Part shown: positions 17,470 through 27,256 of the stretch, one piece after another
Layout: every line of letters begins with the position of its first letter
Position numbering within the stretch: position 1 is the stretch's first letter
Assembly: GCF_021183825.1 (NCBI RefSeq)
Contig: NZ_CP089211.1
Span: forward strand, 2,943,501-3,007,500
Direction of reading: 5' to 3'
Length of the DNA stretch: 64,000 nt
DNA from: Sinomicrobium kalidii
Lineage (GTDB): Bacteria > Bacteroidota > Bacteroidia > Flavobacteriales > Flavobacteriaceae
The notes under the pieces: generated by a model
Told to the model about the DNA's origin: nothing
Database searches by the model: none
What the model saw: only the letters and a program-made list of their open reading frames with translations
Made by a program: the position numbers and the translations under genes

Positions 17470-18092
17470 TAATACAAATGATATAGCCCATGGCATGGAA
17501 TTGACAACATAAAAACTGGCCGGATTTCACCGGCTGAGCAGGGAATTTCTGAAATGATGATTGATCTGTATAAAATGATCATACCCCTTTATCCCATGAG
17601 CAATTATGCCCATGGCATACCATGTTAGCCAAAGGGTGTCGTGATCTGCTGGACATAAGAAGCTATAGGACCCATGACGATCCCATGCAAATTGTATCCG
17701 GCCCTGTGAATCGTCCGGGACTCCATTATGAGGTTCCGCCTTCACATCAGGTGAAAAAAGAGATGGACCTTTTCATTTCATGGTTCAATAGTACCGAAAG
17801 CCTCGATCTGCTTACCCGGGCGGGGATTGCCCATCTCTATTTTGAGAGTATTCACCCATTTGAGGACGGGAACGGGAGAATAGGCCGTGCTGTTTCGGAA
17901 AAAGCATTGTCCCAAAGTTTGCAAAGACCTACGCTTATTGCCATTTCCCATACCATTGAACACGACAAAAAGGAGTATTATGAAGCGCTTCATCAAAACA
18001 GTACCGGGCTGGATATTACGGAATGGTTGATATATTTCTGTAAAATGGTTCTTCAGGCCCTGGCCCCGGAAGTAGTTTTCAAGGCATTGTAA
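17470..18092 (+). pseudogene. Fic family protein, decayed (N-terminus and a frameshift)
   Basis: The intact end (ATG 17622 to 18092, 156 residues) carries the Fic motif HPFEDGNGRIGR that transfers AMP from ATP to target hydroxyls, preceded by RSYRTHDDPMQIVSG and PPSHQ, and IAHLYFESI. Upstream, homologous residues (TGRISPAEQGISEMMIDLYK) continue in another frame, and PLSHEQLCPWHTML in the last frame; a missing A in the run near 17575 would join them. Further upstream there are stops (near 17471 and 17480) and most of the N-terminal DUF4172-type domain is missing. A short protein could still be made from 17622, but without the N-terminal helices. It lies next to the recombinase remnant, so it may be cargo of the lost element. 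Confidence 0.75.
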
Positions 18093-18398
18093 ACAGATTA
18101 TTCGTTCCCTGATAAAGCTCTGATCCGTTTCAATATGAGGTTGAGAAGTTTAATTTTGACTTTGTATTGAATTTTATATATTAGTTGTCCGGTATGCAAA
18201 ACTATAATGCCGGGTCCTTTTTATAGGAATTTGCCTGAGCGGCTATATAGACTTTGTGCTCGACCCCAATTGCAGAACAATGTTTTTGGGTTTTTTATAA
18301 CTTTCAAAAAGGATCAAAAATGTGTACGCTGCATGTTTTAAATATAAAGACCGGGAAAAGTTAAGGAGTATAAAATTTAAACCTAAGACCTGTTAAAA
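18093..18398. other. intergenic, no gene seen
   Basis: 306 bases, AT-rich, with no open frame of interest and no clear repeat. TTTGACTTTGTATTG at about 18156-18170 contains TTTG words, but I cannot define a promoter. It separates the decayed fic gene from the DUF1080 gene. Confidence 0.4.
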
Positions 18399-19211
18399 AT
18401 GAAAATGAAACCCAAAAACCGGATAAGGCAGTTTGCTTTGCCGTTACTTGCCGTTCTGGCTTTTTCCTGTAAAACGGATACCGGGAAAAATTCTCGGGAA
18501 AAAGTGACCCTGGAAAAAAAACAAAAGGATGCTGAGTGGATCTATCTTTTTGACGGAAGCAGTATCGAAGGCTGGCGCGGGTACAATATGGATACGCTGC
18601 CACCGGGATGGACCATAAAGGACAGTGTCCTGACCTTTGACACCGAACTCGGCCTGGAACAGAATTATAAGGGCGGGAAAGACATCCTTTATGGCGCCGA
18701 AGAGTTCGGCAATTTTGAATTGTACCTGGAATGGAAGATCCCCGAAGGGGGAAACAGCGGTATTTTTTATCACGTCAGGGAAGGATATGACGGACCGCCG
18801 GTCGTGGCCCCCGAATACCAGCTTATCGATGATGAAAACTACGCCAGTATCCATGATCTTACGGCATATAATACCAGTCTGGGGTACACCGAAAACCCGG
18901 AAGAGCTGAAGCCCCTGCAGCAGACCGGGGCCGATTACGCCATGCATCCCCCGGCTGCCGACAAGATCCTGCATCCCGTGGGGGAGTGGAACAGTTCCCG
19001 GATTGTTTTCACCCCCGAACGGGTTGAACATTGGCTGAACGGGAAAATGGTACTATCCTTTGTCCCCTGGGATGAGGCATGGTACGAAAAGAAAAATTCG
19101 GACAAGTGGAAGAACAGTCCCGATTACGGAAAATTCAAAACCGGGTATATTGCCCTGCAGGACCATGCCAGTCCGATCTGGTTCCGGAACATTAAGATCA
19201 GGAAATTATAA
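18399..19211 (+). CDS. DUF1080 (3-keto-disaccharide hydrolase-like) lipoprotein
   Basis: A 270-residue secreted protein. The signal peptide ends in LAFSC (C25), a lipobox. The domain starts at WIYLFDGSSIEGWRGYN, matches the concanavalin-like DUF1080 fold (FELYLEWKIPEGGNSGIFYHV; EYQLIDDENY; GEWNSSRIVF; VEHWLNGKMVLSF) and ends IWFRNIKIRKL. DUF1080 members include 3-keto-glucoside hydrolases that act together with Gfo/Idh/MocA oxidoreductases. The next gene, 13 bases after the stop, is such an oxidoreductase, so a 3-keto-sugar pathway is a fair inference; the substrate is unknown. It may or may not belong with the pectin locus downstream. Confidence 0.88.
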   Translation: MKMKPKNRIRQFALPLLAVLAFSCKTDTGKNSREKVTLEKKQKDAEWIYLFDGSSIEGWRGYNMDTLPPGWTIKDSVLTFDTELGLEQNYKGGKDILYGAEEFGNFELYLEWKIPEGGNSGIFYHVREGYDGPPVVAPEYQLIDDENYASIHDLTAYNTSLGYTENPEELKPLQQTGADYAMHPPAADKILHPVGEWNSSRIVFTPERVEHWLNGKMVLSFVPWDEAWYEKKNSDKWKNSPDYGKFKTGYIALQDHASPIWFRNIKIRKL

Positions 19212-19224
19212 TTTGCTGCAAGCC

Positions 19225-20655
19225 ATGAACAAACGCGAATTCTTAAAAAAAAGTAGTGTAGGTGCCCTTGGAATTATGGTGGTGCCCTCTTTGTTAAAAG
19301 CCGCTACGACCGGCGACCGTTTGCGAACCGCGCATATCGGTGTGGGGAATATGGGGAGGGAAGACCTGAAGGCCGTCTCATCCCATGCAGCCGTTGATGT
19401 AGTGGCGCTTTGTGATGTGGATGCCGTATATTTGTCCGAAGCGCATAAACTCTATCCGAAGGCCCGTGTGTTTTTTGATTACCGCGTTATGCTGGAGGAA
19501 ATGGGAGATGAAATAGATGCGGTGATCGTATCCACACCGGATCATACCCATGCCCCGGCCTCCATGCTGGCCATGCAGATGAACAAACCCGTTTACTGCC
19601 AGAAACCACTCACGCATTACGTATCAGAATCGAGGGCCATGAAAAAACTGGCTGCCGAAAAAGGATTAATAACCCAGATGGGGATACAGGTACATTCTTT
19701 TTACGATTACAAACTGGCCACACTTTTGATTCAGTCAGGCATTATCGGAAAAGTACATACCGTACACGCCTGGTCTCCGAAAAACTGGGGGTATGACGGC
19801 GCTGCACCGGAGGGTGAGGACCCGGTACCGTCACAACTGGATTGGAATCTGTGGTTGGGAACCTCACCCATGAGGCCGTACAAGGAGGGGGTGTATCATC
19901 CCGGGAACTGGAGAAAACTTATGGATTACGGTTGCGGTACCCTGGGCGACATGGGCGTACACATCTTCGATACCCCCTACAATGCCCTGCAATTGGATGT
20001 GCCGAAAACCATAATGACCGAATGCAGGCCCTCCAACGGCTTCGGTTATCCGGAACACAACACCGTAACCTATGAGTTTCCGGGTACCAAATACACCGCG
20101 AAGTCCTTAAAATGGATATGGTATGATGGCGAAGGTGCCCCGGCAGCACACGAAGATCTCGTGCTACCGGGAATGGATGTGAAAAAGAACGAAAAGAAAC
20201 AGGGAAAGGAAGCCGGGATCAAGGAAAAAATGTCGCTTGAGGCCAAAGTAGCCGGCGAGAATGAACTGCCCGAACAGGGAGCCATGTTCATAGGCGAGAA
20301 GGGACGCCTGTTGTTGCCTCATTTTATGCAATTGCCGAGAAAAATTGTTAAGGGAAAATACATTGATATTTCCGGCGAAATAGCTGAGCTGACCGCGAAG
20401 CACGACCTGGGTAAACCCGTTCGCAATTACGGGACCGAAGGACCTAAGCACTACCACCAGTTTGTCGACGCCTGTCTGGGGAAAACCGAATGTTCGGCAC
20501 CTTTTGATTATGCTGCGCGATTGACAGAGACGATTCTTTTGGGAACCATTGCAGGGCGCTTCCCCGGGGAGACCTTGCACTGGGATGCCGAAACCGCCAG
20601 GTTCAAAGAAGAAAAAGCCAATAAATATCTGGCCGGTGAGTACAGGCAGTTTTGA
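19225..20655 (+). CDS. Gfo/Idh/MocA family oxidoreductase (exported)
   Basis: A 476-residue NAD(P)-dependent sugar oxidoreductase. I chose ATG 19225 because MNKREFLKKSSVGALGIMVV is a Tat-like signal (KR in place of RR) as in other exported members; the frame is open earlier but only overlaps the DUF1080 gene. The Rossmann motif is HIGVGNMG, then ALCDVD and VIVSTPDHTHAP; QKPLTHYVSESRAM carries the EKP-like Lys. The C-terminal domain is the family alpha/beta fold with a probable inserted region at about 310-345. It follows the DUF1080 gene closely and likely forms the 3-keto-sugar product or reverses it. Confidence 0.9.
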   Translation: MNKREFLKKSSVGALGIMVVPSLLKAATTGDRLRTAHIGVGNMGREDLKAVSSHAAVDVVALCDVDAVYLSEAHKLYPKARVFFDYRVMLEEMGDEIDAVIVSTPDHTHAPASMLAMQMNKPVYCQKPLTHYVSESRAMKKLAAEKGLITQMGIQVHSFYDYKLATLLIQSGIIGKVHTVHAWSPKNWGYDGAAPEGEDPVPSQLDWNLWLGTSPMRPYKEGVYHPGNWRKLMDYGCGTLGDMGVHIFDTPYNALQLDVPKTIMTECRPSNGFGYPEHNTVTYEFPGTKYTAKSLKWIWYDGEGAPAAHEDLVLPGMDVKKNEKKQGKEAGIKEKMSLEAKVAGENELPEQGAMFIGEKGRLLLPHFMQLPRKIVKGKYIDISGEIAELTAKHDLGKPVRNYGTEGPKHYHQFVDACLGKTECSAPFDYAARLTETILLGTIAGRFPGETLHWDAETARFKEEKANKYLAGEYRQF

Positions 20656-20913
20656 AAGTATGCTACGGCCGGAACGGATGAACTGATCTCCGATTCCGGA
20701 ACTAATGCATCCGGAATTAGGTGGTGAACGATGAAAAACAATGCTGCATAGTCGCAATTAAATCAGGTCGTGAGGCCGCATATCTTCTTTTTGGAAAGGT
20801 AAATAAAGAATGTATTCCCCGGGGAAATACCGTTCGGTCGGATGTACGTATTTGTCTTCTGCCGGAAGGGTTTATCCGGGGTAAACAAGTACTCTGGTAT
20901 TTGTCGGGATATC
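20656..20913. other. intergenic, partial palindromes only
   Basis: No gene. ATTCCGGAACTAATGCATCC and CGGAATTAGG at about 20693-20718 form an imperfect palindrome that could end the oxidoreductase transcript. Confidence 0.35.
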
Positions 20914-21123
20914 TTTAGTACATGACAAAATTCGATCTGGGTGGATTTTCCTCTCCCGAAAGCTTTCGGGATTTTCACCCCATCCCTAAAGGGTGATCCC
21001 GATAAATATCGGGAGAGGAAAATCAGGTTCCCTTTAGGCGATGCATTGAGCCAGGTCGAAATGGTTAGGATCAAACTGATTTACCGATAAATCTGCATAA
21101 AACAAATTTTGTCATGTACTAAA
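20914..21123. mobile_element. MITE-like element, copy A, with 9-bp target duplication
   Basis: 210 bases bounded by perfect 19-bp terminal inverted repeats TTTAGTACATGACAAAATT / reverse complement. It is flanked on both sides by CGGGATATC (20905-20913 and 21124-21132), a 9-bp target-site duplication. No coding potential. Inside are two palindromes, TCCCGAAAGCTTTCGGGA (20954-20971) and TCCCGATAAATATCGGGA (20997-21014), and a core GGCGATGCATTGAGCC shared, in opposite orientation, with copy C. Confidence 0.9.
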
Positions 21124-21920
21124 CGGGATATCTTAAAAAAAGGATTATACCCACCCCTGGCCGGGCTAAATACGGTATCGTAACCGGCTTCGGATAACAA
21201 TGGATATCCTTTGTCTGCACACAGCTTTTCCTGATAAAGTTTCCCTGCCTGTTATGTCTACTGTAATCGGTGTTCGTAACCCTTCCCGGTACGGTGGCTA
21301 TAGTAGGAAATATCTCACTGTATGAAAAGATTCTTAGATATTCCCTTGCGGATCAATACAACCAATTTGAGGACCGCTTTTTTTCCATTTCAGTTCCGGA
21401 TTGATATTAAGGGTGCCCGTTGATCTCTCCGGCAGACTCGCGGCAGGTCTGTGCTTGCTATTGGAGATGACTGCCCGCCTCCATGAAATTCTCCCCCTAA
21501 ATAAAGCCGGTTAAAAGGACGTTTTAATGTTAATTTTTTTGAAATCAACCTGTCTTTTTCCATTTTTTCCTCAAACGTTATAGTACATTATATGATACGG
21601 GCTTAAACCCTGAAATTCCGGTGTTTACGTGCGATGTCATTATGCTAATTTAAAACGGTAAAAATTAATAATCCTCTATTTTTTTAAGTTAAAAATTTTG
21701 TAATTAACAGTTATTGTTTAGTTTCGTGTAATCGATTGCACTAAATGTGTAACGACCGTAATAAAATGGATGGAAGGGGCACCAAACTTTCCGGATAGGT
21801 CATTACCGGCGGTGGGAAAAAATGCGGTGATGAATAGGGTGAGACCTGGGAACAAGGTTTACGGACTTCCCGAAAGGCATGCAGGAAGCCCTTATAGTAT
21901 TGAAACCAACTAAAATTAAC
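21124..21920. other. intergenic region between two MITE copies, no gene seen
   Basis: Nearly 800 bases with no credible gene or recognisable family. It becomes AT-rich towards 21640-21740. TTTAGTTTCGTGTAATCGATTG at 21717 onward resembles a TTTAG-type promoter block but does not match TAnnTTTG. The promoter of the following SusC operon may originally lie here, now displaced by copy B. Confidence 0.4.
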
Positions 21921-22076
21921 TTTAGTACATGACAAAAATTGTTTTCACCAGATTTCTCGGAAAATCAGTTCCCCCCCAACCCTAAAGGGAGCCTGATTTT
22001 CCTCGATTTGCTCCCTTTAGGGCTGGGGATAACAAGTCGAGGAATTACCGAAATTCAATTTTTGTCATGTACTAAA
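21921..22076. mobile_element. MITE-like element, copy B, immediately upstream of susC
   Basis: 156 bases with perfect 21-bp inverted ends, starting TTTAGTACATGACAAAAATT and one more G. The flanks AAAATTAAC (21912-21920) and AAAATTAAC (22077-22085) are a 9-bp target duplication. The inside has CCTAAAGGGAGCCTGATTTTC and TCCCTTTAGGGCTGGGG, which can fold together. It ends 30 bases before the susC start codon. Confidence 0.9.
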
Positions 22077-22106
22077 AAAATTAACCACATAAACTTTAAG
22101 AACATT

Positions 22107-25100
22107 ATGAAAAACTTTTTACTGGTGTCAAACACTGTAAAGCGGATACCCTTATTTGTTTTACTACTGTGTTTTCTTGTAAACGGCAGGGCTTTTGCCC
22201 AGCAGTCCGTTACGGTTACCGGAACGGTCAGTGACGGGGAACTGGATACTCCTTTGCCGGGGGCTACCGTAATGGAAAAAGGGACTTCAAATGGTACGTC
22301 GACAGATTTTGACGGGAACTATACATTAACAGTTTCAGGCAGCGATGCGGTTCTTGTTATAAGTTATATCGGGTATATCAGCCAGGAGGTCGGTATAAAC
22401 GGAAGGACGGAAATAAATAGTACTTTAGAGCCCAACCTTGAGGAATTGGATGAGGTAGTGGTTGTAGATTACGGGTATGGAAAGGTAAAACGGCAGGACA
22501 TGACCGGTTCGGTAGCTTCCATGTCGGCCAAGGAGATCTCAAAAATACCCACGTCCAGTGCCGCCGATGCCCTTACGGGAAGACTTCCCGGGGTTAGCGT
22601 AACTACAACCGATGGCGAACCGGGAGCGGATATAAAGATACGTATCAGGGGTGGCGGGTCCATAACCCAGGACAATTCGCCCTTATTTGTGGTAGACGGT
22701 TTTATAGTAGGGGATATCAACGACATTGCGCCCAACGATATCGAAAGCATAAACATATTAAAGGATGCCTCTGCCACCGCAGTATACGGGTCAAGGGCGG
22801 CCAATGGTGTTGTGGTGATCACCACCAAGAGCCCTATTGCCGGTAAGGTCTCTGTAGATTACAATAATTATTTTCAGTACAATTACCTGCCGAAAGACAG
22901 GAAATATGAGGTCTTATCACCTTACGAATATGTCCTGGCCAATTACGAATATGCCAAACTCCAGGGAACGGCGGCAACCGAAAATTTTGAGAAATTTTAT
23001 GGCAAGTATGACGATCTGGAACTGTACCAGTCTAAAGAAGGTACGGACTGGCAGGAGGAATTGTTTGGCAGCCCGAGATTTTCCCAGTATCACAACCTGG
23101 CGGTAAGCGGGGGGACGGATATGACCAAAATGAGATTGAGCGTGTCCTATAATGACGATGAGGGTATTCTGACAGGTTCGGCTTACGAAAGGACATCTGT
23201 AAACTTTAAACTCAGCCAGAAAATCGCAGACCCCTTATCCCTTGATGTGTCGGCCAGGGTCACCAATGCTGTTACAGATGGCGCCGGTACATCGACCAAC
23301 GCACAGCTGAAGATCAAGGATGCCGTACAGGCCAGACCGGTGAACGGAATTGCTGACGAACTCGATATCGATCTCAATCAGCTCGATGCGGACAACGACT
23401 ATGAATCGTTCCTCAGAAGCATGATACAGCCTACCGAACTGTTAAAACAGGATTGGCGCAAACGGACCGATAAAAGATATAATCTGAATGCCGGTCTGAC
23501 ATGGTCTGTTATTGACGGACTGGATCTGAAAACCGTCTTCACCACCCAAAGAAGGTTTTGGGAGAACCTGCGCTTTTACGGGCCATTGACCGGTGAGTCG
23601 TTCAACAACGGAGGGAGTATGCCTCTGGGAACAAAAGACAACCGGGAATATACTTCATACCGGTGGGTGACTACGTTGAACTATAAAAAACAATGGGGAG
23701 AAGACCATAAACTCGATGCCCTTGTGGGGTATGAAGTGTCTTCCAACGGATCGAAACAGGCCTTTTTACGGGGGGAGGACTACAGGTTGTCCATTACTCC
23801 GGAAGAACTGTTTGCCAATATGCAATTGGGACGTATAGATGATGCCTATACCAGGGAAGCTACGGATATCAACCGGAGGTCGATCTTCGGCCGGCTGGAT
23901 TTTCAGTTAAAAAACAAATATATCTGGACCGCAACACTGAGGGCCGATAAGTCCAGTGTTTTTACCGAAGACCTTAACCTGGGGATCTTTCCGGCACTGG
24001 CATTCGCCTGGAAAATTGACCAGGAGAACTTCCTGAGAAATTCCGGTTGGGTCGACGAATTGAAACTTAGGATCACCTATGGTGAAACCGGTAATGACAG
24101 GATAGATGCAGACGCTACCCGGTTTTTATTCAATGCGAATACGTTCCGGGGCCCGGGGTTCGGTAACGAAGAGAACGTATACTATACGCCAAAAGGCAAC
24201 TCGTTGTACAATCCGGAACTGGTGTGGGAAACTACAGTAACCAACAATATCGGTCTGGACTTTGGCCTGTTTAACAGAAGGCTGAACGGTAGTCTCGATT
24301 TTTACAGGAATGAAACCCGGGATCTGTTGCTGCGTTCTGCGATCTCCACCAATTCGGGTTTTCCGACCGAGTGGAAGAATATAGGATCTACATCCAATAC
24401 CGGCGCCGAGTTAGGCTTGAATGCCTACCTCGTAGACAGTGGTGATTTTACGCTTTCTGCCAGTCTTAACATCGGTACCAACACCTTTAAAATAGAGGCC
24501 CTCGATGAAACTAACGAAAGGTTCGAAAGGTCTAACTGGGCCAGTACCGATCTGAATAATATCAGTGATTATCACCTGGAAGTAGGTGGGAAATTAGGGA
24601 ATATATACGGATATGTGACCGATGGCATGTACACTACAGACGATTTCGAATCTTATGACGAGGCATCAGGAGACTATATCCTTAAAGAAGGTGTGCCGTC
24701 TTCAGGTAATGTGGTAGGAAACAGAAAAATAAGACCGGGTTTCTTAAGATTAAAAGACCTGAACGATGATGGAGAGATCAATGCCGATGACCGGCAGGTC
24801 ATAGGTAATGCATTGCCCGATTTTCAGGGTGGTTTCGGGTTTAATACTTCCTACAAAGGGTTCGATCTTTCCGTTTTCTTCAACTTCCAGTACGGGAACG
24901 ATGTGTACAACACGGGTAAAATTCAATACAATCAATTCAGAAGGGTGACCTATGGAAATATGCTCGACAGGATGAATTCCGGTAACAGGTTTACCTATAT
25001 AGATATTGACGGACAATATACGGGAACCGCCGGGGAAGTGGTGACCGACCTCGACCAACTGGACGAAATGAACCGGGGTAAGAATATTTGGTCGCACGCC

Positions 25101-25394
25101 AGCCACGGGATAGCCGGGGCCGTAGTCCATTCGTGGGCCATTGAGGACGGATCGTTTTTAAGGCTGAACAACCTCACCCTAGGGTATAATTTGCCCGATG
25201 AGCTCATATCTAAAATAGGCCTGTCCAAATTCAGGATATATGCCACGGGAAGGAACCTGCATATATGGACCAACTACTCAGGATACGATCCTGAGGTCGA
25301 TTCGAGAAGGAACAGTGGTTTAACACCCGGTGTGGATGATTCCTCTTACCCGAGGAGCCGTTCATACACCCTGGGTCTTAATCTCACTTTTTAA
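22107..25394 (+). CDS. SusC/RagA-type TonB-linked outer-membrane transporter (pectin locus)
   Basis: A 1095-residue protein. I chose ATG 22107 (MKNFLLVSNTVKRIP) because it opens with a signal peptide ending AFAQ; the frame runs further upstream but into the MITE. Then come the carboxypeptidase-regulatory-like domain (about 35-115; GTVSDGELDTPLPGATV, TDFDGNYTL), the TonB box area (LDEVVVVDYGYGK), the plug (SAADALTGRLPGVSV, IRIRGGGSI, PLFVVDGF, ILKDASATAVYGSRAANG) and the beta barrel to the terminal LGLNLTF. Partner SusD follows after 28 bases. The pair imports oligosaccharides across the outer membrane. The enzymes downstream point to pectin (homogalacturonan) fragments. Confidence 0.95.
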   Translation: MKNFLLVSNTVKRIPLFVLLLCFLVNGRAFAQQSVTVTGTVSDGELDTPLPGATVMEKGTSNGTSTDFDGNYTLTVSGSDAVLVISYIGYISQEVGINGRTEINSTLEPNLEELDEVVVVDYGYGKVKRQDMTGSVASMSAKEISKIPTSSAADALTGRLPGVSVTTTDGEPGADIKIRIRGGGSITQDNSPLFVVDGFIVGDINDIAPNDIESINILKDASATAVYGSRAANGVVVITTKSPIAGKVSVDYNNYFQYNYLPKDRKYEVLSPYEYVLANYEYAKLQGTAATENFEKFYGKYDDLELYQSKEGTDWQEELFGSPRFSQYHNLAVSGGTDMTKMRLSVSYNDDEGILTGSAYERTSVNFKLSQKIADPLSLDVSARVTNAVTDGAGTSTNAQLKIKDAVQARPVNGIADELDIDLNQLDADNDYESFLRSMIQPTELLKQDWRKRTDKRYNLNAGLTWSVIDGLDLKTVFTTQRRFWENLRFYGPLTGESFNNGGSMPLGTKDNREYTSYRWVTTLNYKKQWGEDHKLDALVGYEVSSNGSKQAFLRGEDYRLSITPEELFANMQLGRIDDAYTREATDINRRSIFGRLDFQLKNKYIWTATLRADKSSVFTEDLNLGIFPALAFAWKIDQENFLRNSGWVDELKLRITYGETGNDRIDADATRFLFNANTFRGPGFGNEENVYYTPKGNSLYNPELVWETTVTNNIGLDFGLFNRRLNGSLDFYRNETRDLLLRSAISTNSGFPTEWKNIGSTSNTGAELGLNAYLVDSGDFTLSASLNIGTNTFKIEALDETNERFERSNWASTDLNNISDYHLEVGGKLGNIYGYVTDGMYTTDDFESYDEASGDYILKEGVPSSGNVVGNRKIRPGFLRLKDLNDDGEINADDRQVIGNALPDFQGGFGFNTSYKGFDLSVFFNFQYGNDVYNTGKIQYNQFRRVTYGNMLDRMNSGNRFTYIDIDGQYTGTAGEVVTDLDQLDEMNRGKNIWSHASHGIAGAVVHSWAIEDGSFLRLNNLTLGYNLPDELISKIGLSKFRIYATGRNLHIWTNYSGYDPEVDSRRNSGLTPGVDDSSYPRSRSYTLGLNLTF

Positions 25395-25422
25395 CACAGG
25401 TATGGACATAAAACTTATAGCG

Positions 25423-27234
25423 ATGAAAATAAAATATATAATCACATTATTTGCCATAGCATTAATGAGTTCCTGCGACAAGGATTTCATGAACCCCGAT
25501 TCGCTCTCTACATTCGATAAAGATTATATTTATTCCAATGTGGACGATGCGAGAAATGGTGTAAACTCCATATACTCACACTTTAATCAGGATGCTTTCC
25601 GGTCCAGGCTGTCCAACAACATGACCGGAAATACCGATATTGAACACCAGTCCGGATGGACCAGCAATGGCGATCGTTACCAGATATGGAACCTCGATGC
25701 CCTGGACAGTAACCGCGACCTGAACATTGTATGGACCTATGCATACCGGGCCATCAGGGATGCCAATATAGCTATCGACGGCATTACCAACAGTGATGTA
25801 TTGGTCAATGGCGACGATACCGATATACAAACCATGATGCAGCTTTTAGGAGAGGCCTACACCCTGAGGGCCTACTGGTACAGTATGCTCATCTATTATT
25901 TTGGGGATGTACCCTATGTGACCGAAGCCCCCGTAGCCGGTCAGGATTTTAACCTTCCCAAAACAGACAGGAACGAGATACTCAGTGGTGAAATAGAGGC
26001 ATTGATGAATGTTGAAGAGGATATGCGCTGGGCCGATGAAACCCGGTACGGCATAGAGCAGGTCAACAGGGAATACACCCTGGGGATGATCGCCCGGCTG
26101 GCCCTGCAAAGAGGAGGCTATTTCCTGAAACCCGACCTTACCCAGGACCGGAAAAGCGATTACCTGGAATATTACCAGATTGCCCGCGATTATACTAAGA
26201 AACTGATCGACCTCAAGGACCGCCCGCTACCGGAAGATTTCAGGCAGGTGTTCCTTAATCAGTGTAAGTTTATTTCCCCGCTCAACGAAGACATCCTTTT
26301 TGAAGTGCCTTTTCCCATGGGTAGCGGAGATGTGGCATGGAATATTGGTATAAGAGTGGAGGGAGGCACCGATGCCCTGCACGATTACGGCTCCGGAGGT
26401 AACTATATGGCCATGCCTGTAACCTACTATATGTCTTTTGATTCTGATGACAAAAGACGTGAAGTGACCTGCGGGTTATACATGATAACTAAAGAATTTA
26501 CAATCGATTTTGTAAATAGTCCCATGAATATTTCACAGGGAAAATGGAGCCGTCACTTTCTGTCCGAACCTCCCGGGCCATCTACGGCCAAGGGAACCGG
26601 TATTAACTGGCCGATGATGCGCTATCCCGATGTACTCCTGATGTTCGCAGAGGCCGAAAATGAACTGAACGGCCCCACCGCCGCCGCACAGGAGGCATTG
26701 AAAAGAGTGCGTCAAAGGGCCTTTGCTCCCGAAGTCTGGACGGAAAAAGTAGATAACTATGTAGCACAGGCCGCCGCTTCCAAAACTGCTTTTTTCGATG
26801 CTATTGTAGACGAAAGGGCCTGGGAGTTCGGTGGAGAGATGATCCGGAAGTACGAACTGATCCGCTGGGGGATTTATGCCGAAAAAGTACAGGAAACCGT
26901 AGAAGGTTTAAAGAAAATGGCCGGCGATGCCAATAACGGAACAGGTGACGGACCGGATTATATGTACTGGAAAGTGAACGAAAGTGGTGATTTTGAAGTA
27001 TTGAATCCCGATTTTAAGGTAGTGGCCCCGCCGGACGACACCTGGAACCGTACCGCATTTTTACTGGACCTTCATGACGATACCACCACCTATGACGAGT
27101 GGATCACAAGAGACTGGGAAAATTATATCAACGGACCCGCCGGCTCAGGCGTGGTGCGCTATATATTCCCCATACCGAATGAAGCGATAGAAAATAGCCG
27201 GGGAACACTGAGCAATAACGGTTATGGATTTTAA
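25423..27234 (+). CDS. SusD/RagB family surface glycan-binding lipoprotein
   Basis: A 603-residue partner of the SusC at 22107. The start is set at ATG 25423 (MKIKYIITLFAIALMSSC) because this gives a lipobox with C18 followed by DKDF, a surface-export type signal. An earlier ATG at 25402 is possible. The family's helical TPR scaffold shows in AYRAIRDANIAID, LGEAYTLRAYWYSMLIYYFGDVPYV and the C-terminal MRYPDVLLMFAEAENELNG and DERAWEFGGEMIRKYELIRWG. It lies on the outer face as the lid of the SusC pore and sets ligand choice. Ligand is inferred to be a pectin oligosaccharide from context. Confidence 0.94.
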   Translation: MKIKYIITLFAIALMSSCDKDFMNPDSLSTFDKDYIYSNVDDARNGVNSIYSHFNQDAFRSRLSNNMTGNTDIEHQSGWTSNGDRYQIWNLDALDSNRDLNIVWTYAYRAIRDANIAIDGITNSDVLVNGDDTDIQTMMQLLGEAYTLRAYWYSMLIYYFGDVPYVTEAPVAGQDFNLPKTDRNEILSGEIEALMNVEEDMRWADETRYGIEQVNREYTLGMIARLALQRGGYFLKPDLTQDRKSDYLEYYQIARDYTKKLIDLKDRPLPEDFRQVFLNQCKFISPLNEDILFEVPFPMGSGDVAWNIGIRVEGGTDALHDYGSGGNYMAMPVTYYMSFDSDDKRREVTCGLYMITKEFTIDFVNSPMNISQGKWSRHFLSEPPGPSTAKGTGINWPMMRYPDVLLMFAEAENELNGPTAAAQEALKRVRQRAFAPEVWTEKVDNYVAQAAASKTAFFDAIVDERAWEFGGEMIRKYELIRWGIYAEKVQETVEGLKKMAGDANNGTGDGPDYMYWKVNESGDFEVLNPDFKVVAPPDDTWNRTAFLLDLHDDTTTYDEWITRDWENYINGPAGSGVVRYIFPIPNEAIENSRGTLSNNGYGF

Positions 27235-27256
27235 TCAACCCTTTAAACTGAAACCA

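Noticed and set aside
19060..19224. Upstream extension of the Gfo/Idh/MocA gene
   Set aside because: It overlaps the DUF1080 coding sequence in another frame and would hide the Tat-like signal at 19225.
21939..22106. N-terminal extension of the first SusC by 56 codons
   Set aside because: The extension is read out of the MITE copy B and lacks a signal peptide; the start at 22107 has one.
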